From an uncultured Burkholderiaceae bacterium (GTDB lineage Bacteria > Pseudomonadota > Gammaproteobacteria > Burkholderiales > Burkholderiaceae_F), in assembly GCA_937936215.1 (NCBI GenBank), contig CALGWX010000187.1:1-14034 (forward strand): a stretch of 14,034 nt of DNA, written 5' to 3'. The notes beneath the pieces were generated by a model. That model was given only the letters and a program-made list of their open reading frames with translations. It was not told the origin of the DNA and ran no database searches. Both the position numbers and the translations under genes were made by a program. Of the stretch, positions 1-6,386 are shown one piece after another. The number at the start of each line of letters is the position of its first letter. The stretch's first letter is position 1.

Positions 1-36
1 CATTGGGGCTGGGCGATCAAGACGGCTGAACGATAG

Positions 37-70
37 GAGCCGGATGAGCCGAGAGGTTCACGTCCGGTTC
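37..70 (+). ncRNA. Group II intron domain V (catalytic hairpin)
   Basis: This 34-nt hairpin matches the most conserved part of group II introns. Bases 37-44 pair with 63-70 in an 8-bp lower stem containing one G-U pair. The catalytic-triad bases AGC fall at 38-40. U45 can wobble-pair with G62 and G46 with C59, which leaves the typical two-base bulge A60-C61. The upper stem 47-50/55-58 is capped by a GAGA (GNRA) tetraloop at 51-54. Length, triad, bulge and tetraloop all agree with the family. AGC rather than CGC argues against the class C subtype. Confidence 0.9.
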
Positions 71-109
71 TGGGAGAGCGCGGGGGTGTGATTCCCCCGC
101 GCCACTCAC
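71..109 (+). ncRNA. Group II intron domain VI (branch-point hairpin)
   Basis: This hairpin directly follows domain V. Bases 78-86 pair with 94-102 in a perfect 9-bp GC-rich stem with a short loop at 87-93. A basal stem forms from 74-76 with 105-107. A104 is left unpaired next to the basal stem, six or seven bases from the 3' end, which is about where the branch-point adenosine of lariat-forming introns sits. The exact splice site is inferred from where the transposase reading frame resumes, not observed. Confidence 0.75.
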
Positions 110-1069
110 CTGCCCTTGTACCGGCAGGAAGCGATCTTCGAGCGGGCCGGCTTCGCGCTGTCGCGCTCGACCCTGGCGCAGTGGGTCGGCGCCTGCGGCG
201 TGGCGCTGGCGCCGCTGGTGCACGCCCTGAAGACCGAGATGCTCACCCGGCCGGTGCTGCACGCCGACGAAACCCCGGTGGCGATGCTCAAGCCCGGCCA
301 CGGCAAGACGCACCGGGCCACTCTGTGGAGCTACGGCACCACCGTCTTCGACCCCATGAAGGCGGTCGTCTTCGACTTCGCCGAGACCCGCGCCGGGCGG
401 CATGTGCAAACGTTCTTCGGGCAGGACACTGACGCCGCTTGGCGCGGCACGCTCGTCTGCGATGACTACGCCGGCTACAAGCAGCTGTTCGGCGAACGCA
501 TCGCCGAGGCCGGCTGCCTGGCGCACGCGCGGCGCAAGTTCTTTGATCTGTGGGCCCACCACAAGAGCACGGTGGCCGAGCAGGCGCTGGGCTTCTTCGG
601 CGATCTGTACGACGTCGAACGCGAGGTGAGGGACCTGGACGCCGACGAGCGACGGCGGATCCGGCAGCTGAAGGCCAGGCCGGTGGCCGATGACCTGTTC
701 GCCTGGCTCATGGCGCAACGGCAGAAGGTGCCGCCGGGCTCGGCGACCGCGAAAGCCATCGACTACAGCCTGAATCGCTGGGCGGCGCTGACGCGCTACC
801 TCGGCGACGGCCGGCTGCCGGCCGACAACAACTGGATCGAGAACCGCATCCGGCCGGTCGCGCTGGGACGCAACAACTGGCTGTTCGCCGGATCCTTGCG
901 CGCCGGACAGCGTGCGGCGGCGATCATGAGCCTGATCGGCTCGGCGAAGATGAACGGCCTCGATCCGTACGCCTACCTCAGCGACGTGCTCGCGCGGCTG
1001 CCGACGCAGCCGGCCCGCCGCATCGCCGAACTGCTGCCGCATCGCTGGCAGCCAGCCAACACGCACTGA
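110..1069 (+). CDS. tnpC: IS66 transposase (TnpC), downstream exon interrupted by a group II intron
   Basis: This is the catalytic part of the IS66-family DDE transposase, which performs the cut and strand transfer of the element. About 319 residues are present against roughly 500 or more in the full protein. The N-terminal DNA-binding and zinc-finger region must lie upstream of the group II intron. Counting from the TTG at 116, the DDE residues can be recognised as D51 in HADETPV, D116 or D117 in CDDYAGY, and E242 in NNWIENRIRP. The flanking LAHARRKFFD and GRNNWLFAGS blocks are also typical. The frame is intact to the stop at 1067-1069. No independent start is needed: the TTG at 116 is inside the conserved core and has no ribosome site. 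The protein can be made only if the intron splices. Confidence 0.9.
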   Translation: MPLYRQEAIFERAGFALSRSTLAQWVGACGVALAPLVHALKTEMLTRPVLHADETPVAMLKPGHGKTHRATLWSYGTTVFDPMKAVVFDFAETRAGRHVQTFFGQDTDAAWRGTLVCDDYAGYKQLFGERIAEAGCLAHARRKFFDLWAHHKSTVAEQALGFFGDLYDVEREVRDLDADERRRIRQLKARPVADDLFAWLMAQRQKVPPGSATAKAIDYSLNRWAALTRYLGDGRLPADNNWIENRIRPVALGRNNWLFAGSLRAGQRAAAIMSLIGSAKMNGLDPYAYLSDVLARLPTQPARRIAELLPHRWQPANTH

Positions 1070-1085
1070 TCGCGCGACCACCCGT

Positions 1086-1110
1086 CAAGACGGGTTCGCC
1101 GCGCGCTTAC
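1086..1110 (+). repeat. IS66 right inverted terminal repeat
   Basis: The plus strand ends GCGCGCTTAC, so the inward-reading strand starts GTAAGCGCGC, which agrees with the GTAAGCG tips of IS66-family elements. The extent inward to about 1086 is approximate because the left repeat is outside the window and cannot be aligned. Confidence 0.65.
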
Positions 1111-1305
1111 GCGGATTGCGCGAGACGGCCGCAGCGAAGGCCCGGAGGCCTTGGCGAGGAGTTGAGCGCAGGCCCGCGTCCGCAGGCGCCGCGCAAACCC
1201 GCGTCGCCCCGCCGATGCAAAGTGGCTGCGCGGCTCGGACGCTCCAAGGCCTCGCCAAAGCTGCCGGGAACCCGGCTTCGGGGGCGACCTCGTGAAATAT
1301 CCGGG
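1111..1305. other. Intergenic gap between IS66 and ytfE
   Basis: This 195-bp GC-rich stretch has no credible gene. It holds a candidate 8-bp IS66 target repeat (1111-1118) and an inverted pair TTGGCGAGG (1152-1160) / CCTCGCCAA (1251-1259). It also has a small hairpin at 1263-1276 (five pairs, four-base loop) about 30 bp downstream of the ytfE stop. The hairpin could help end the ytfE transcript but has no U-run, so it is a weak terminator candidate. Confidence 0.4.
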
Positions 1306-1971
1306 CTAGCGCACGAACTGCGGGAACAGCACGTTGTTTTCCAGGTGGATGTGCTGCATCACGTCGTCGACCAGCTTGCGCGTGCCGGCATAAAGCGCCA
1401 CCCAGCTGGTGCAGGCGTCGGCCGGCGGCGTGTGGCGACGGGTCAGCGCTTCGAGCTGGCGCAGCCGCTCGCCGTGCTCGACGTGCTCGTGCTCCATCAC
1501 CGCGATCGGGCCCATGATCATCGGCACGCCACCGGCGCGCATCATCGGGAACAGGATGCGCTCCTCCTTCAGCATGTGCTCCTCGATCGCCTCGGCGATG
1601 TGCTCGAGCAGCGCCGCCAGCCCCTTCGGCACCTCGGGATGGCCGGCGTGGACCGCTTCGACCTTGCGCGCGAGCAGGATCAGCTCGGGCAGCTCGCGGC
1701 GATGCGTCTCGTGATAGCGGGTCAGGATGTGCTCGATCAGCGCCTGCGGCTCCTCGGGCGCCTCGCCGTCGCCCGCCGGCAGCGCCGCCAGCTCGCGCTC
1801 GACGGCGGCCGCGTCGATGCCGCTGGCGTCCGCCGCCGCGGCGAGCGTCTGCGCGCCGCCGCAGCAGTAGTCGAGGCCGAAGCGGCGAAACACGGCCGCG
1901 GCGCCGGGGAGCTCGCGGGCGATCTCGGCCAGCGTGCGTTGCGAGGACGGGATTTCGACAGCGATGTTCAT
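1306..1971 (-). CDS. ytfE: Iron-sulfur cluster repair di-iron protein YtfE (RIC/ScdA/DnrN family)
   Basis: The product is a 221-residue cytoplasmic di-iron protein of the family that repairs Fe-S clusters damaged by nitric oxide or peroxide. The N-terminal ScdA_N domain carries the conserved Cys-Cys pair in DYCCGG (C36, C37). The C-terminal hemerythrin-like four-helix domain has the expected iron ligands: His around 87, H108, H132 with Glu at 136/137, H161, and H207 with E211 in the HIHLENNVLFP segment. The length equals that of the E. coli protein (about 220). The ATG at 1969-1971 is preceded by AAGGAG at about 1978-1983, which fixes the start. It is transcribed divergently from trpB2. A TTGAT-containing element faces it at 2037-2050, in keeping with control of dnrN/ytfE genes by Fnr/Dnr-type regulators in denitrifiers. 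Confidence 0.95.
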   Translation of the reverse strand: MNIAVEIPSSQRTLAEIARELPGAAAVFRRFGLDYCCGGAQTLAAAADASGIDAAAVERELAALPAGDGEAPEEPQALIEHILTRYHETHRRELPELILLARKVEAVHAGHPEVPKGLAALLEHIAEAIEEHMLKEERILFPMMRAGGVPMIMGPIAVMEHEHVEHGERLRQLEALTRRHTPPADACTSWVALYAGTRKLVDDVMQHIHLENNVLFPQFVR

Positions 1972-2036
1972 TGCGGCTCCTTGCGCTCGCTCGTTGCAGA
2001 CGGCGCGAGTGTGGCCGGCCGCTGCCGCAGCCGTCT

Positions 2037-2051
2037 CTAACCTGCATCAAG
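2037..2051 (-). promoter_or_regulatory. Possible weak Fnr/Anr/Dnr-type site facing ytfE
   Basis: Read on the minus strand, this is CTTGATGCAGGTTAG. It has a perfect TTGAT half, a four-base spacer and a poor second half (GTTAG against ATCAA). Its centre is about 73 bp from the ytfE start codon. CTTGATGCAG is an exact 10-bp inverted copy of the element at 2099-2108. The -10 region at the matching distance is weak, as at many activator-dependent promoters. The assignment is inferred from motif and position only. Confidence 0.4.
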
Positions 2052-2099
2052 CGCGGCGGCGGTCTACCTCCTCGGCAGGAGCGCGGCGCCCTCGGTGGC

Positions 2100-2113
2100 T
2101 TGATGCAGATCAG
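2100..2113 (+). promoter_or_regulatory. Fnr/Anr/Dnr-type operator between ytfE and trpB2
   Basis: The sequence TTGAT-GCAG-ATCAG matches the Fnr/Dnr consensus TTGAT-N4-ATCAA at nine of ten defined bases. It lies in the divergent gap 72 bp before the trpB2 ATG. A TATAGT hexamer at 2140-2145 gives a start site near 2152 and puts the operator at about -45, close to a class II activator position. It could serve trpB2, ytfE or both. Which regulator binds cannot be told from the sequence. Confidence 0.55.
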
Positions 2114-2139
2114 GCGCGCGGCCTTTCCTGCCGGATGGT

Positions 2140-2145
2140 TATAGT
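2140..2145 (+). promoter_or_regulatory. Candidate -10 element for trpB2
   Basis: TATAGT matches TATAAT at five of six positions within an otherwise GC-rich region. There is no good -35 hexamer 17 bp upstream. That would fit a promoter helped by an activator at 2100-2113. The expected start is about 30 bases before the trpB2 ATG. Confidence 0.45.
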
Positions 2146-2184
2146 TCAACGCCCCGGTTCCATCCCGATGAGCAGGAGACCGCG

Positions 2185-3555
2185 ATGAGCGACAGCGTGA
2201 AATACCTCCTCGACGAGGCGCGTATTCCGAAGCATTGGTACAACCTGCTGGCGGACCTGCCATCGCCGCCGCCGCCGGTGCTGCACCCCGGCACGCTGAA
2301 ACCCATCACGCCCGACGATCTGGCCCCGCTGTTTCCGATGGCGCTGATCGCGCAGGAAGTGGCCACCGAGCGCGAGATCGAGATCCCCGCGCCGGTGCGC
2401 GAGGTCTACCGGCAGTGGCGCGCCACGCCGCTGTATCGCGCCCGCCGGCTGGAAAAGGCGCTGCAGACGCCGGCGCGCATTTACTACAAGTACGAAGGCG
2501 TGAGCCCCGCCGGCAGCCACAAACCCAACACCGCGGTGGCGCAGGCGTTTTACAACCACGAAGCCGGCGTGAAGCGGCTGACCACCGAGACGGGCGCCGG
2601 CCAGTGGGGCTCGTCGCTCGCCTTCGCCGGCAGCGTGTTCGGGCTCGAGGTGCAGGTCTTCATGGTACGGGTGTCGTACAACCAAAAGCCGTACCGGCGG
2701 GCGCTGATGGAAACCTACGGCGCCAACTGCATCGCCAGCCCGTCGATGGAGACGAACTTCGGCCGTAGCGTTCTGGCCAAGTCGCCGGACAGCAACGGCA
2801 GCCTGGGCATTGCCATTTCCGAGGCGGTCGAGGTCGCCGCCAGCCGCGACGACACCAAGTACGCGCTCGGTTCTGTGCTCAACCATGTGTTGCTGCATCA
2901 GACGGTGATCGGGCTGGAAGCGCTGGCGCAGCTGGAGATGGCCGACGACTATCCCGACGTCATCGTCGGCTGCACCGGCGGCGGTTCGAACTTTGCCGGC
3001 ATCGTGTTCCCGTTCCTGGGCGCGCAGCTGCGCGGCGGGCGCAAGGTCAGGATCGTCGCCATCGAGCCGGCGGCCTGCCCGAGCCTGACCCGCGGCCGCT
3101 ATGCCTACGACTTCGGCGACACGGGGCACATGACGCCGCTGGCCAAGATGCATACGCTCGGCTCGACCTTCATGCCGCCCGGTTTCCATGCCGGCGGGCT
3201 TAGGTACCACGGCATGGCGCCGCTGGTTTCGCACATCAAGGAGCTCGGCCTGATCGACGCCCGCGCCTACCACCAGACGGCCTGCTTCGACGCGGGCGTG
3301 TTCTTCGCCCGCCACGAAGGGATCGTGCCGGCGCCCGAGGCGAACCATGCGGTCAAGGGCGCGATCGACGAGGCGATCCGCTGCCGCGAGGAGGGCACGA
3401 GCCGCGCCATCCTGTTCAACCTCTGCGGCCACGGCCACTTCGACATGCAGGCGTACATGGATTACTTCGCCGGCAAGCTCACCGACCAGGAATACGACGA
3501 GCGCGAGCTGGCGATGGCGCTGGCCGGCCTGCCGAGCGTGGCCGAGGCGACGTAG
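2185..3555 (+). CDS. trpB2: TrpB2-type tryptophan synthase beta chain-like PLP enzyme
   Basis: This 456-residue PLP-dependent beta-replacement enzyme would join indole with an activated serine to make tryptophan. The PLP lysine is K113 in GSHKPNTA. The catalytic glutamate is E135 in TETGAGQWG. The phosphate-binding loop is GGGSN at 265-269 in VGCTGGGSNF. The long N-terminal extension, the 456-residue length (about 400 for standard TrpB1) and QW instead of QH after the glutamate motif mark the TrpB2 branch. The ATG at 2185 follows AGGAG at 2174-2178. No trpA or other trp gene is adjacent, so it probably acts without an alpha subunit, or salvages indole. Some TrpB2 enzymes prefer O-phosphoserine, and serC/serA lie just downstream on the other strand. 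Substrate choice here is inferred. Confidence 0.92.
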   Translation: MSDSVKYLLDEARIPKHWYNLLADLPSPPPPVLHPGTLKPITPDDLAPLFPMALIAQEVATEREIEIPAPVREVYRQWRATPLYRARRLEKALQTPARIYYKYEGVSPAGSHKPNTAVAQAFYNHEAGVKRLTTETGAGQWGSSLAFAGSVFGLEVQVFMVRVSYNQKPYRRALMETYGANCIASPSMETNFGRSVLAKSPDSNGSLGIAISEAVEVAASRDDTKYALGSVLNHVLLHQTVIGLEALAQLEMADDYPDVIVGCTGGGSNFAGIVFPFLGAQLRGGRKVRIVAIEPAACPSLTRGRYAYDFGDTGHMTPLAKMHTLGSTFMPPGFHAGGLRYHGMAPLVSHIKELGLIDARAYHQTACFDAGVFFARHEGIVPAPEANHAVKGAIDEAIRCREEGTSRAILFNLCGHGHFDMQAYMDYFAGKLTDQEYDERELAMALAGLPSVAEAT

Positions 3556-3674
3556 AAATGCAACGCCGCGCGGTTCGTATTACTACCTTGCGGAGATCCA
3601 GGGCGGCGCCGCGATCCGATCGATGGTAATTTCGCGCTGCCGAAATACCTCGGTGCCACTACGGACACGATGCT

Positions 3675-3905
3675 ATGAGCAAAGCTGTCGCGGCCATCAA
3701 GGCCGAAATTGCCAGGAAGCAGGCCGAGATCGACGCGCTGAAGAAGGCGCTGGCGGCGCTCGGCGGCTCGCCCGCTGCCGCCGGTGGCCGCGGCAACCGC
3801 AAGCCGCGCACGGAGGCGCAGAAGCGCAAGATCTCGGCGGCGCTGAAAAAGGCCTGGGCCGAGCGCAAGAAAGCGGAGAAAAAGGCCGCCGCGGCCGCCG
3901 CCTGA
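3675..3905 (+). CDS. Small lysine/alanine-rich basic protein, coiled coil plus NUMOD3-like tail
   Basis: The product is a 76-residue very basic protein of unknown function. Residues 2-30 form a heptad-like amphipathic helix rich in Ala, Lys and Glu, a probable coiled coil. A Gly/Pro-rich linker follows at about 31-44. The segment RTEAQKRKISAALKKAW (45-61) resembles the NUMOD3 DNA-binding motif seen beside homing endonucleases, and the end is a Lys/Ala-rich tail like that of histone H1-type bacterial proteins. Nucleic-acid binding is therefore plausible but not proven. The ATG at 3675 has only a weak ribosome site (GGAC at 3663-3666). Another ATG at 3670 opens a two-codon frame ending TGA at 3676-3678, overlapping this start. 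The gene ends just before a strong terminator, which supports it being a real, separately ended transcript. Confidence 0.65.
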   Translation: MSKAVAAIKAEIARKQAEIDALKKALAALGGSPAAAGGRGNRKPRTEAQKRKISAALKKAWAERKKAEKKAAAAAA

Positions 3906-3924
3906 GGCGGCGTCAAGCCTGCCA

Positions 3925-3954
3925 GGGCGGCCTTCGGGTCGCCCCTTTTTTCTT
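3925..3954 (+). terminator. Intrinsic terminator with UUCG tetraloop
   Basis: An 8-bp stem (3925-3932 with 3937-3944, one G-U pair) is closed by C(UUCG)G at 3932-3937 and followed by six T residues at 3946-3951. This is an almost ideal Rho-independent terminator for the plus strand. It ends the small basic-protein transcript just before the convergent serA stop codon at 3953-3955. On the minus strand the T-run becomes an A-run before the stem, so it should not work well for serA. Confidence 0.9.
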
Positions 3955-5137
3955 ACTGCGGCGCCGCCGGGATGTAGCGGACCGACAGCACGCCGTCGAT
4001 CGACGCGATCTCGCCGATCACCGCCTCCGACACGGGGCTGTCGACGTCGACCAGCGTGTAGGCCATCTCGCCGCGCGACTTGTTCACCATGTTGTGGATG
4101 TTCAGGCCGGCCATCGCCATCGCGGTGGAGATCTGGCCGAGCATGTTCGGCACGTTGGCGTTGGCGATCGCCACCCGCCAGGCCGACTCCCGCGCCATCT
4201 CGACGTTGGGGAAGTTCACCGCGTTGGTGATGTTGCCGTGCTCCAGGAACTCGCGCACCTGGTCGACCACCATCACGGCGCAGTTTTCCTCGGCCTCGGC
4301 AGTGGAGGCGCCCAGGTGCGGCAGCGCGACCACGCCTGGCACGCCGGCTAGGCGCGGCGACGGGAAGTCGCACAGGTAGGCCTTCAGCTGCCCGCCGCGC
4401 AGTGCCCCGACCACGGCGGCCTCGTCGACGATCGCATCGCGGGCGAAGTTCAGCAGGATCGCGTGATGCTTCATCGCCGCCAGCCGCCTGGCGTCGATCA
4501 GCCCGCGCGTCGCGGGCAGCAGCGGCACGTGCAGGGTGACGAAGTCGGCGTGCTTGAGCAGGTCCTCGATCGACAGCGCGCGGCGCACCGCCGAGGGAAG
4601 GCGCCAGGCGGCGTCGACGGTGATCTCGGGGTCGAAGCCGATCACCTTCATGCCGAGCTTCAGCCCCATCTCGGCGACGAGCGCGCCGATGGCGCCGAGC
4701 CCCACCACGCCGAGCGTGCGGTGCGGCAGCTCGATGCCGGCGAACTGCTTCTTGCCGTCCTCGACGCGGGCCTCGTAGTCGGCGGCGTCCACCGGCAGCG
4801 CCTCGACGAAGCGCAACGCCGGCACCACGTTGCGGGCGCCGATCAGCAGCGCGGCCAGCACCAGTTCCTTCACCGCGTTGGCATTGGCGCCGGGGGCGTT
4901 AAACACCGGCACGCCGCGCCTGGACATCGCCGCCACCGGGATGTTGTTGGTGCCGGCGCCGGCGCGGCCGATCGCCTTGACGCTTGGCGGGATCGCCATC
5001 GTATGCATGTCGTGCGAGCGCACCAGGATCGCGTCCGGCGCCTCGATGTGCTTGCCGGTCGCGTAGCGGTCGTGCGGCAGGCGCGACAGGCCGTGGCTGG
5101 AGATGTTGTTCAGCAGCAGGATCTGGTACTTCGTCAT
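3953..5137 (-). CDS. serA: D-3-phosphoglycerate dehydrogenase
   Basis: The enzyme catalyses NAD-dependent oxidation of 3-phosphoglycerate to 3-phosphohydroxypyruvate, the first committed step of serine synthesis. The 394-residue protein has the D-2-hydroxyacid dehydrogenase fold with the Rossmann motif GLGAIG (146-151), the substrate-loop segment RAGAGTNNIP (58-67), the catalytic R233 in NFARDAIVD and H274 in LPHLGAST. An ACT regulatory domain at about 322-394 suggests serine feedback control. The segment that usually reads DVFxxEP is DFPSPRL here, so the customary Glu is not obvious. The open frame extends upstream to 5251, but homology starts at MTKYQILLLNN, so I place the start at the ATG 5135-5137. 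Its ribosome site is poor (GAG directly before it). It lies 166 bp after serC and is probably co-expressed with it. Confidence 0.93.
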   Translation of the reverse strand: MTKYQILLLNNISSHGLSRLPHDRYATGKHIEAPDAILVRSHDMHTMAIPPSVKAIGRAGAGTNNIPVAAMSRRGVPVFNAPGANANAVKELVLAALLIGARNVVPALRFVEALPVDAADYEARVEDGKKQFAGIELPHRTLGVVGLGAIGALVAEMGLKLGMKVIGFDPEITVDAAWRLPSAVRRALSIEDLLKHADFVTLHVPLLPATRGLIDARRLAAMKHHAILLNFARDAIVDEAAVVGALRGGQLKAYLCDFPSPRLAGVPGVVALPHLGASTAEAEENCAVMVVDQVREFLEHGNITNAVNFPNVEMARESAWRVAIANANVPNMLGQISTAMAMAGLNIHNMVNKSRGEMAYTLVDVDSPVSEAVIGEIASIDGVLSVRYIPAAPQ

Positions 5138-5303
5138 CTCGGATGGCTTTCGGAGGTTGCGCGGATCAGTCGGGGGTCGCAGAAACTCACCGTCGGCTGG
5201 CCCCTCGACTCGGGGTTTGCGGCGAGGCCGGCGGTCGGCGGCGCCGCGCACCGTCGCGGCGGTGCCATTCGGCCGACGCCTCGGCTGGGGCGCGGCGTGG
5301 CAG

Positions 5304-6386
5304 TCAGCCGTGCGTGCGCTGGAACTCGAGCATCCAGTCCACCAGCGCCTGCACGCCCTCGACCGGCATCGCGTTGTAAATCGACGCCCGCATGCCGCCG
5401 ACCGAGCGGTGGCCCTTCAGCTGCAGCAGGCCGCGCGCCTGCGCGCCCTTGAGGAACGCGCCGTCGAGCGACTCGTCACGCAGCCGGAACGGCACGTTCA
5501 TCCGCGAGCGGTCCTTTTTTTCCACCGGGTTGACGTAGAAGCCGCCGCTGGCGTCGATGGCGTCATACAACAACTGCGCCTTGGCGATGTTCTTGCGCTC
5601 GATCGCCGCCACGCCGCCCTGCGCCAGCAGCCACTCGAACACCAGGCCGGCGATGTAGATGGCATAGGTGGGCGGGGTGTTCAGCATCGAGTCGGCCTCG
5701 GCCTGCTCCTTCCAGTGGAACACGCTCGGCGTGATCGGCAGCGCGCGATCGAGCAGGTCCTTGCGGACGATGACCAGCGTCAGCCCGGCCGGACCGACGT
5801 TCTTCTGCGCCCCGGCGTAGATCACGCCGTACTTGGACACGTCGATCGGCCGCGACAGGATGTGCGACGACATGTCGGCCACCAGCGGCACGCTGCCCAC
5901 CTCCGGCGTGAAGTGGTATTCCACCCCGCCAATCGTCTCGTTGCTGCAGATGTGCACGTAGGCGGCATCGGGCGACAGCTTCCACGTCTCGCGCGCCGGC
6001 ACATAGGTGAAGTTGCGGTCCTCGCTGGAGGCGGCGATGTGGACCTGGGCGTACTTCTTCGCCTCCTTGATCGACTTCTTCGACCACTCGCCGGTATTGA
6101 CGAAGTCGATCGTCTTCTTCTCGCCGAGCAGGTTCATCGGCACCACGGCGTTTTCGGCGATCGCGCCGCCCTGCAGGAACAGCACGGCATAGTCGTCGGC
6201 GACCGAGAGCAGCTTGCGCAGGTCGGCCTCGGCCTTCTCGGCGATCGAGATGAACTCCGGCCCGCGATGGCTCATCTCCATCACCGACATGCCGCTGCCG
6301 TGCCAGTCGAGCATCTCGTCGGCGGCGCGCTTGAGCACTTCCTTGGGCAGCACCGCGGGGCCGGCGCTGAAATTGAACACGGGCAT
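5304..6386 (-). CDS. serC: Phosphoserine aminotransferase
   Basis: This PLP enzyme converts 3-phosphohydroxypyruvate and glutamate to O-phosphoserine. It also acts on a related intermediate in pyridoxal phosphate synthesis. The 360 residues match the family length. The N-terminus MPVFNFSAGPAVLP is diagnostic, and the PLP lysine is K195 in YAGAQKNVGPAG. Other conserved stretches are LFLQGGA (69-75), NTGEWSKK (97-104) and the SNETIGG segment (148-154). The open frame runs upstream to 6605, but homology begins at the ATG 6384-6386, which has an AAGGAA ribosome site about nine bases ahead. serC is followed by serA on the same strand. A weak TAAAGT element at 6452-6457 (minus strand) could be its -10 box. 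Confidence 0.97.
   Translation of the reverse strand: MPVFNFSAGPAVLPKEVLKRAADEMLDWHGSGMSVMEMSHRGPEFISIAEKAEADLRKLLSVADDYAVLFLQGGAIAENAVVPMNLLGEKKTIDFVNTGEWSKKSIKEAKKYAQVHIAASSEDRNFTYVPARETWKLSPDAAYVHICSNETIGGVEYHFTPEVGSVPLVADMSSHILSRPIDVSKYGVIYAGAQKNVGPAGLTLVIVRKDLLDRALPITPSVFHWKEQAEADSMLNTPPTYAIYIAGLVFEWLLAQGGVAAIERKNIAKAQLLYDAIDASGGFYVNPVEKKDRSRMNVPFRLRDESLDGAFLKGAQARGLLQLKGHRSVGGMRASIYNAMPVEGVQALVDWMLEFQRTHG

Larger units (their letters stand above)
1..109 (+). mobile_element. Group II intron, 3' end only (distal part, domains V and VI)
   Basis: The first 109 bases are the tail of a bacterial group II intron. Its ribozyme core and any reverse transcriptase/maturase gene lie upstream of the window. 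The identification rests on a complete domain V at 37-70 and a domain VI hairpin at 71-109 (separate entries). The IS66 transposase frame is blocked by a TGA at 89-91, yet it resumes immediately after the predicted intron end with the family's conserved Leu-Pro-Leu-Tyr-Arg-Gln segment. The intron lies in the sense orientation of the transposase gene, so RNA splicing could restore the message. The 3' boundary is placed at about 109 (last bases CAC) and could be off by one or two bases. Positions 1-36 probably belong to the basal part of domain IV and the linker. Confidence 0.85.
110..1110 (+). mobile_element. IS66-family insertion sequence, right part
   Basis: This segment holds the 3' exon of the IS66 transposase gene and the right end of the element. 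IS66 elements end in terminal repeats that begin GTAAGCG read inward. The plus strand here ends ...GCGCGCTTAC at 1101-1110, the expected reverse complement. IS66 usually makes an 8-bp target duplication. The candidate right copy is GCGGATTG at 1111-1118, but its partner lies outside the window and cannot be checked. The left end, the accessory genes (tnpA/tnpB) and the upstream transposase exon would lie beyond the intron, off the left edge. Confidence 0.8.

Noticed and set aside
88..432. 114-codon plus-strand frame starting inside the intron tail
   Set aside because: It is in a different frame from the transposase. Its start lies in domain VI and its sequence is Arg/Ala-rich without homology.
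1085..2263. 392-codon minus-strand frame across ytfE and its promoter
   Set aside because: It is an Arg/Ala/Gly-rich out-of-frame translation of ytfE and crosses the divergent promoter region.
2146..3438. 430-codon minus-strand frame opposite trpB2
   Set aside because: It is a shadow of the well-supported trpB2 gene, with biased composition and no recognisable domain.
3925..3951. The UUCG hairpin as a bidirectional terminator also serving serA
   Set aside because: On the minus strand there is no U-run after the stem, only an A-run before it, so only plus-strand termination is supported.
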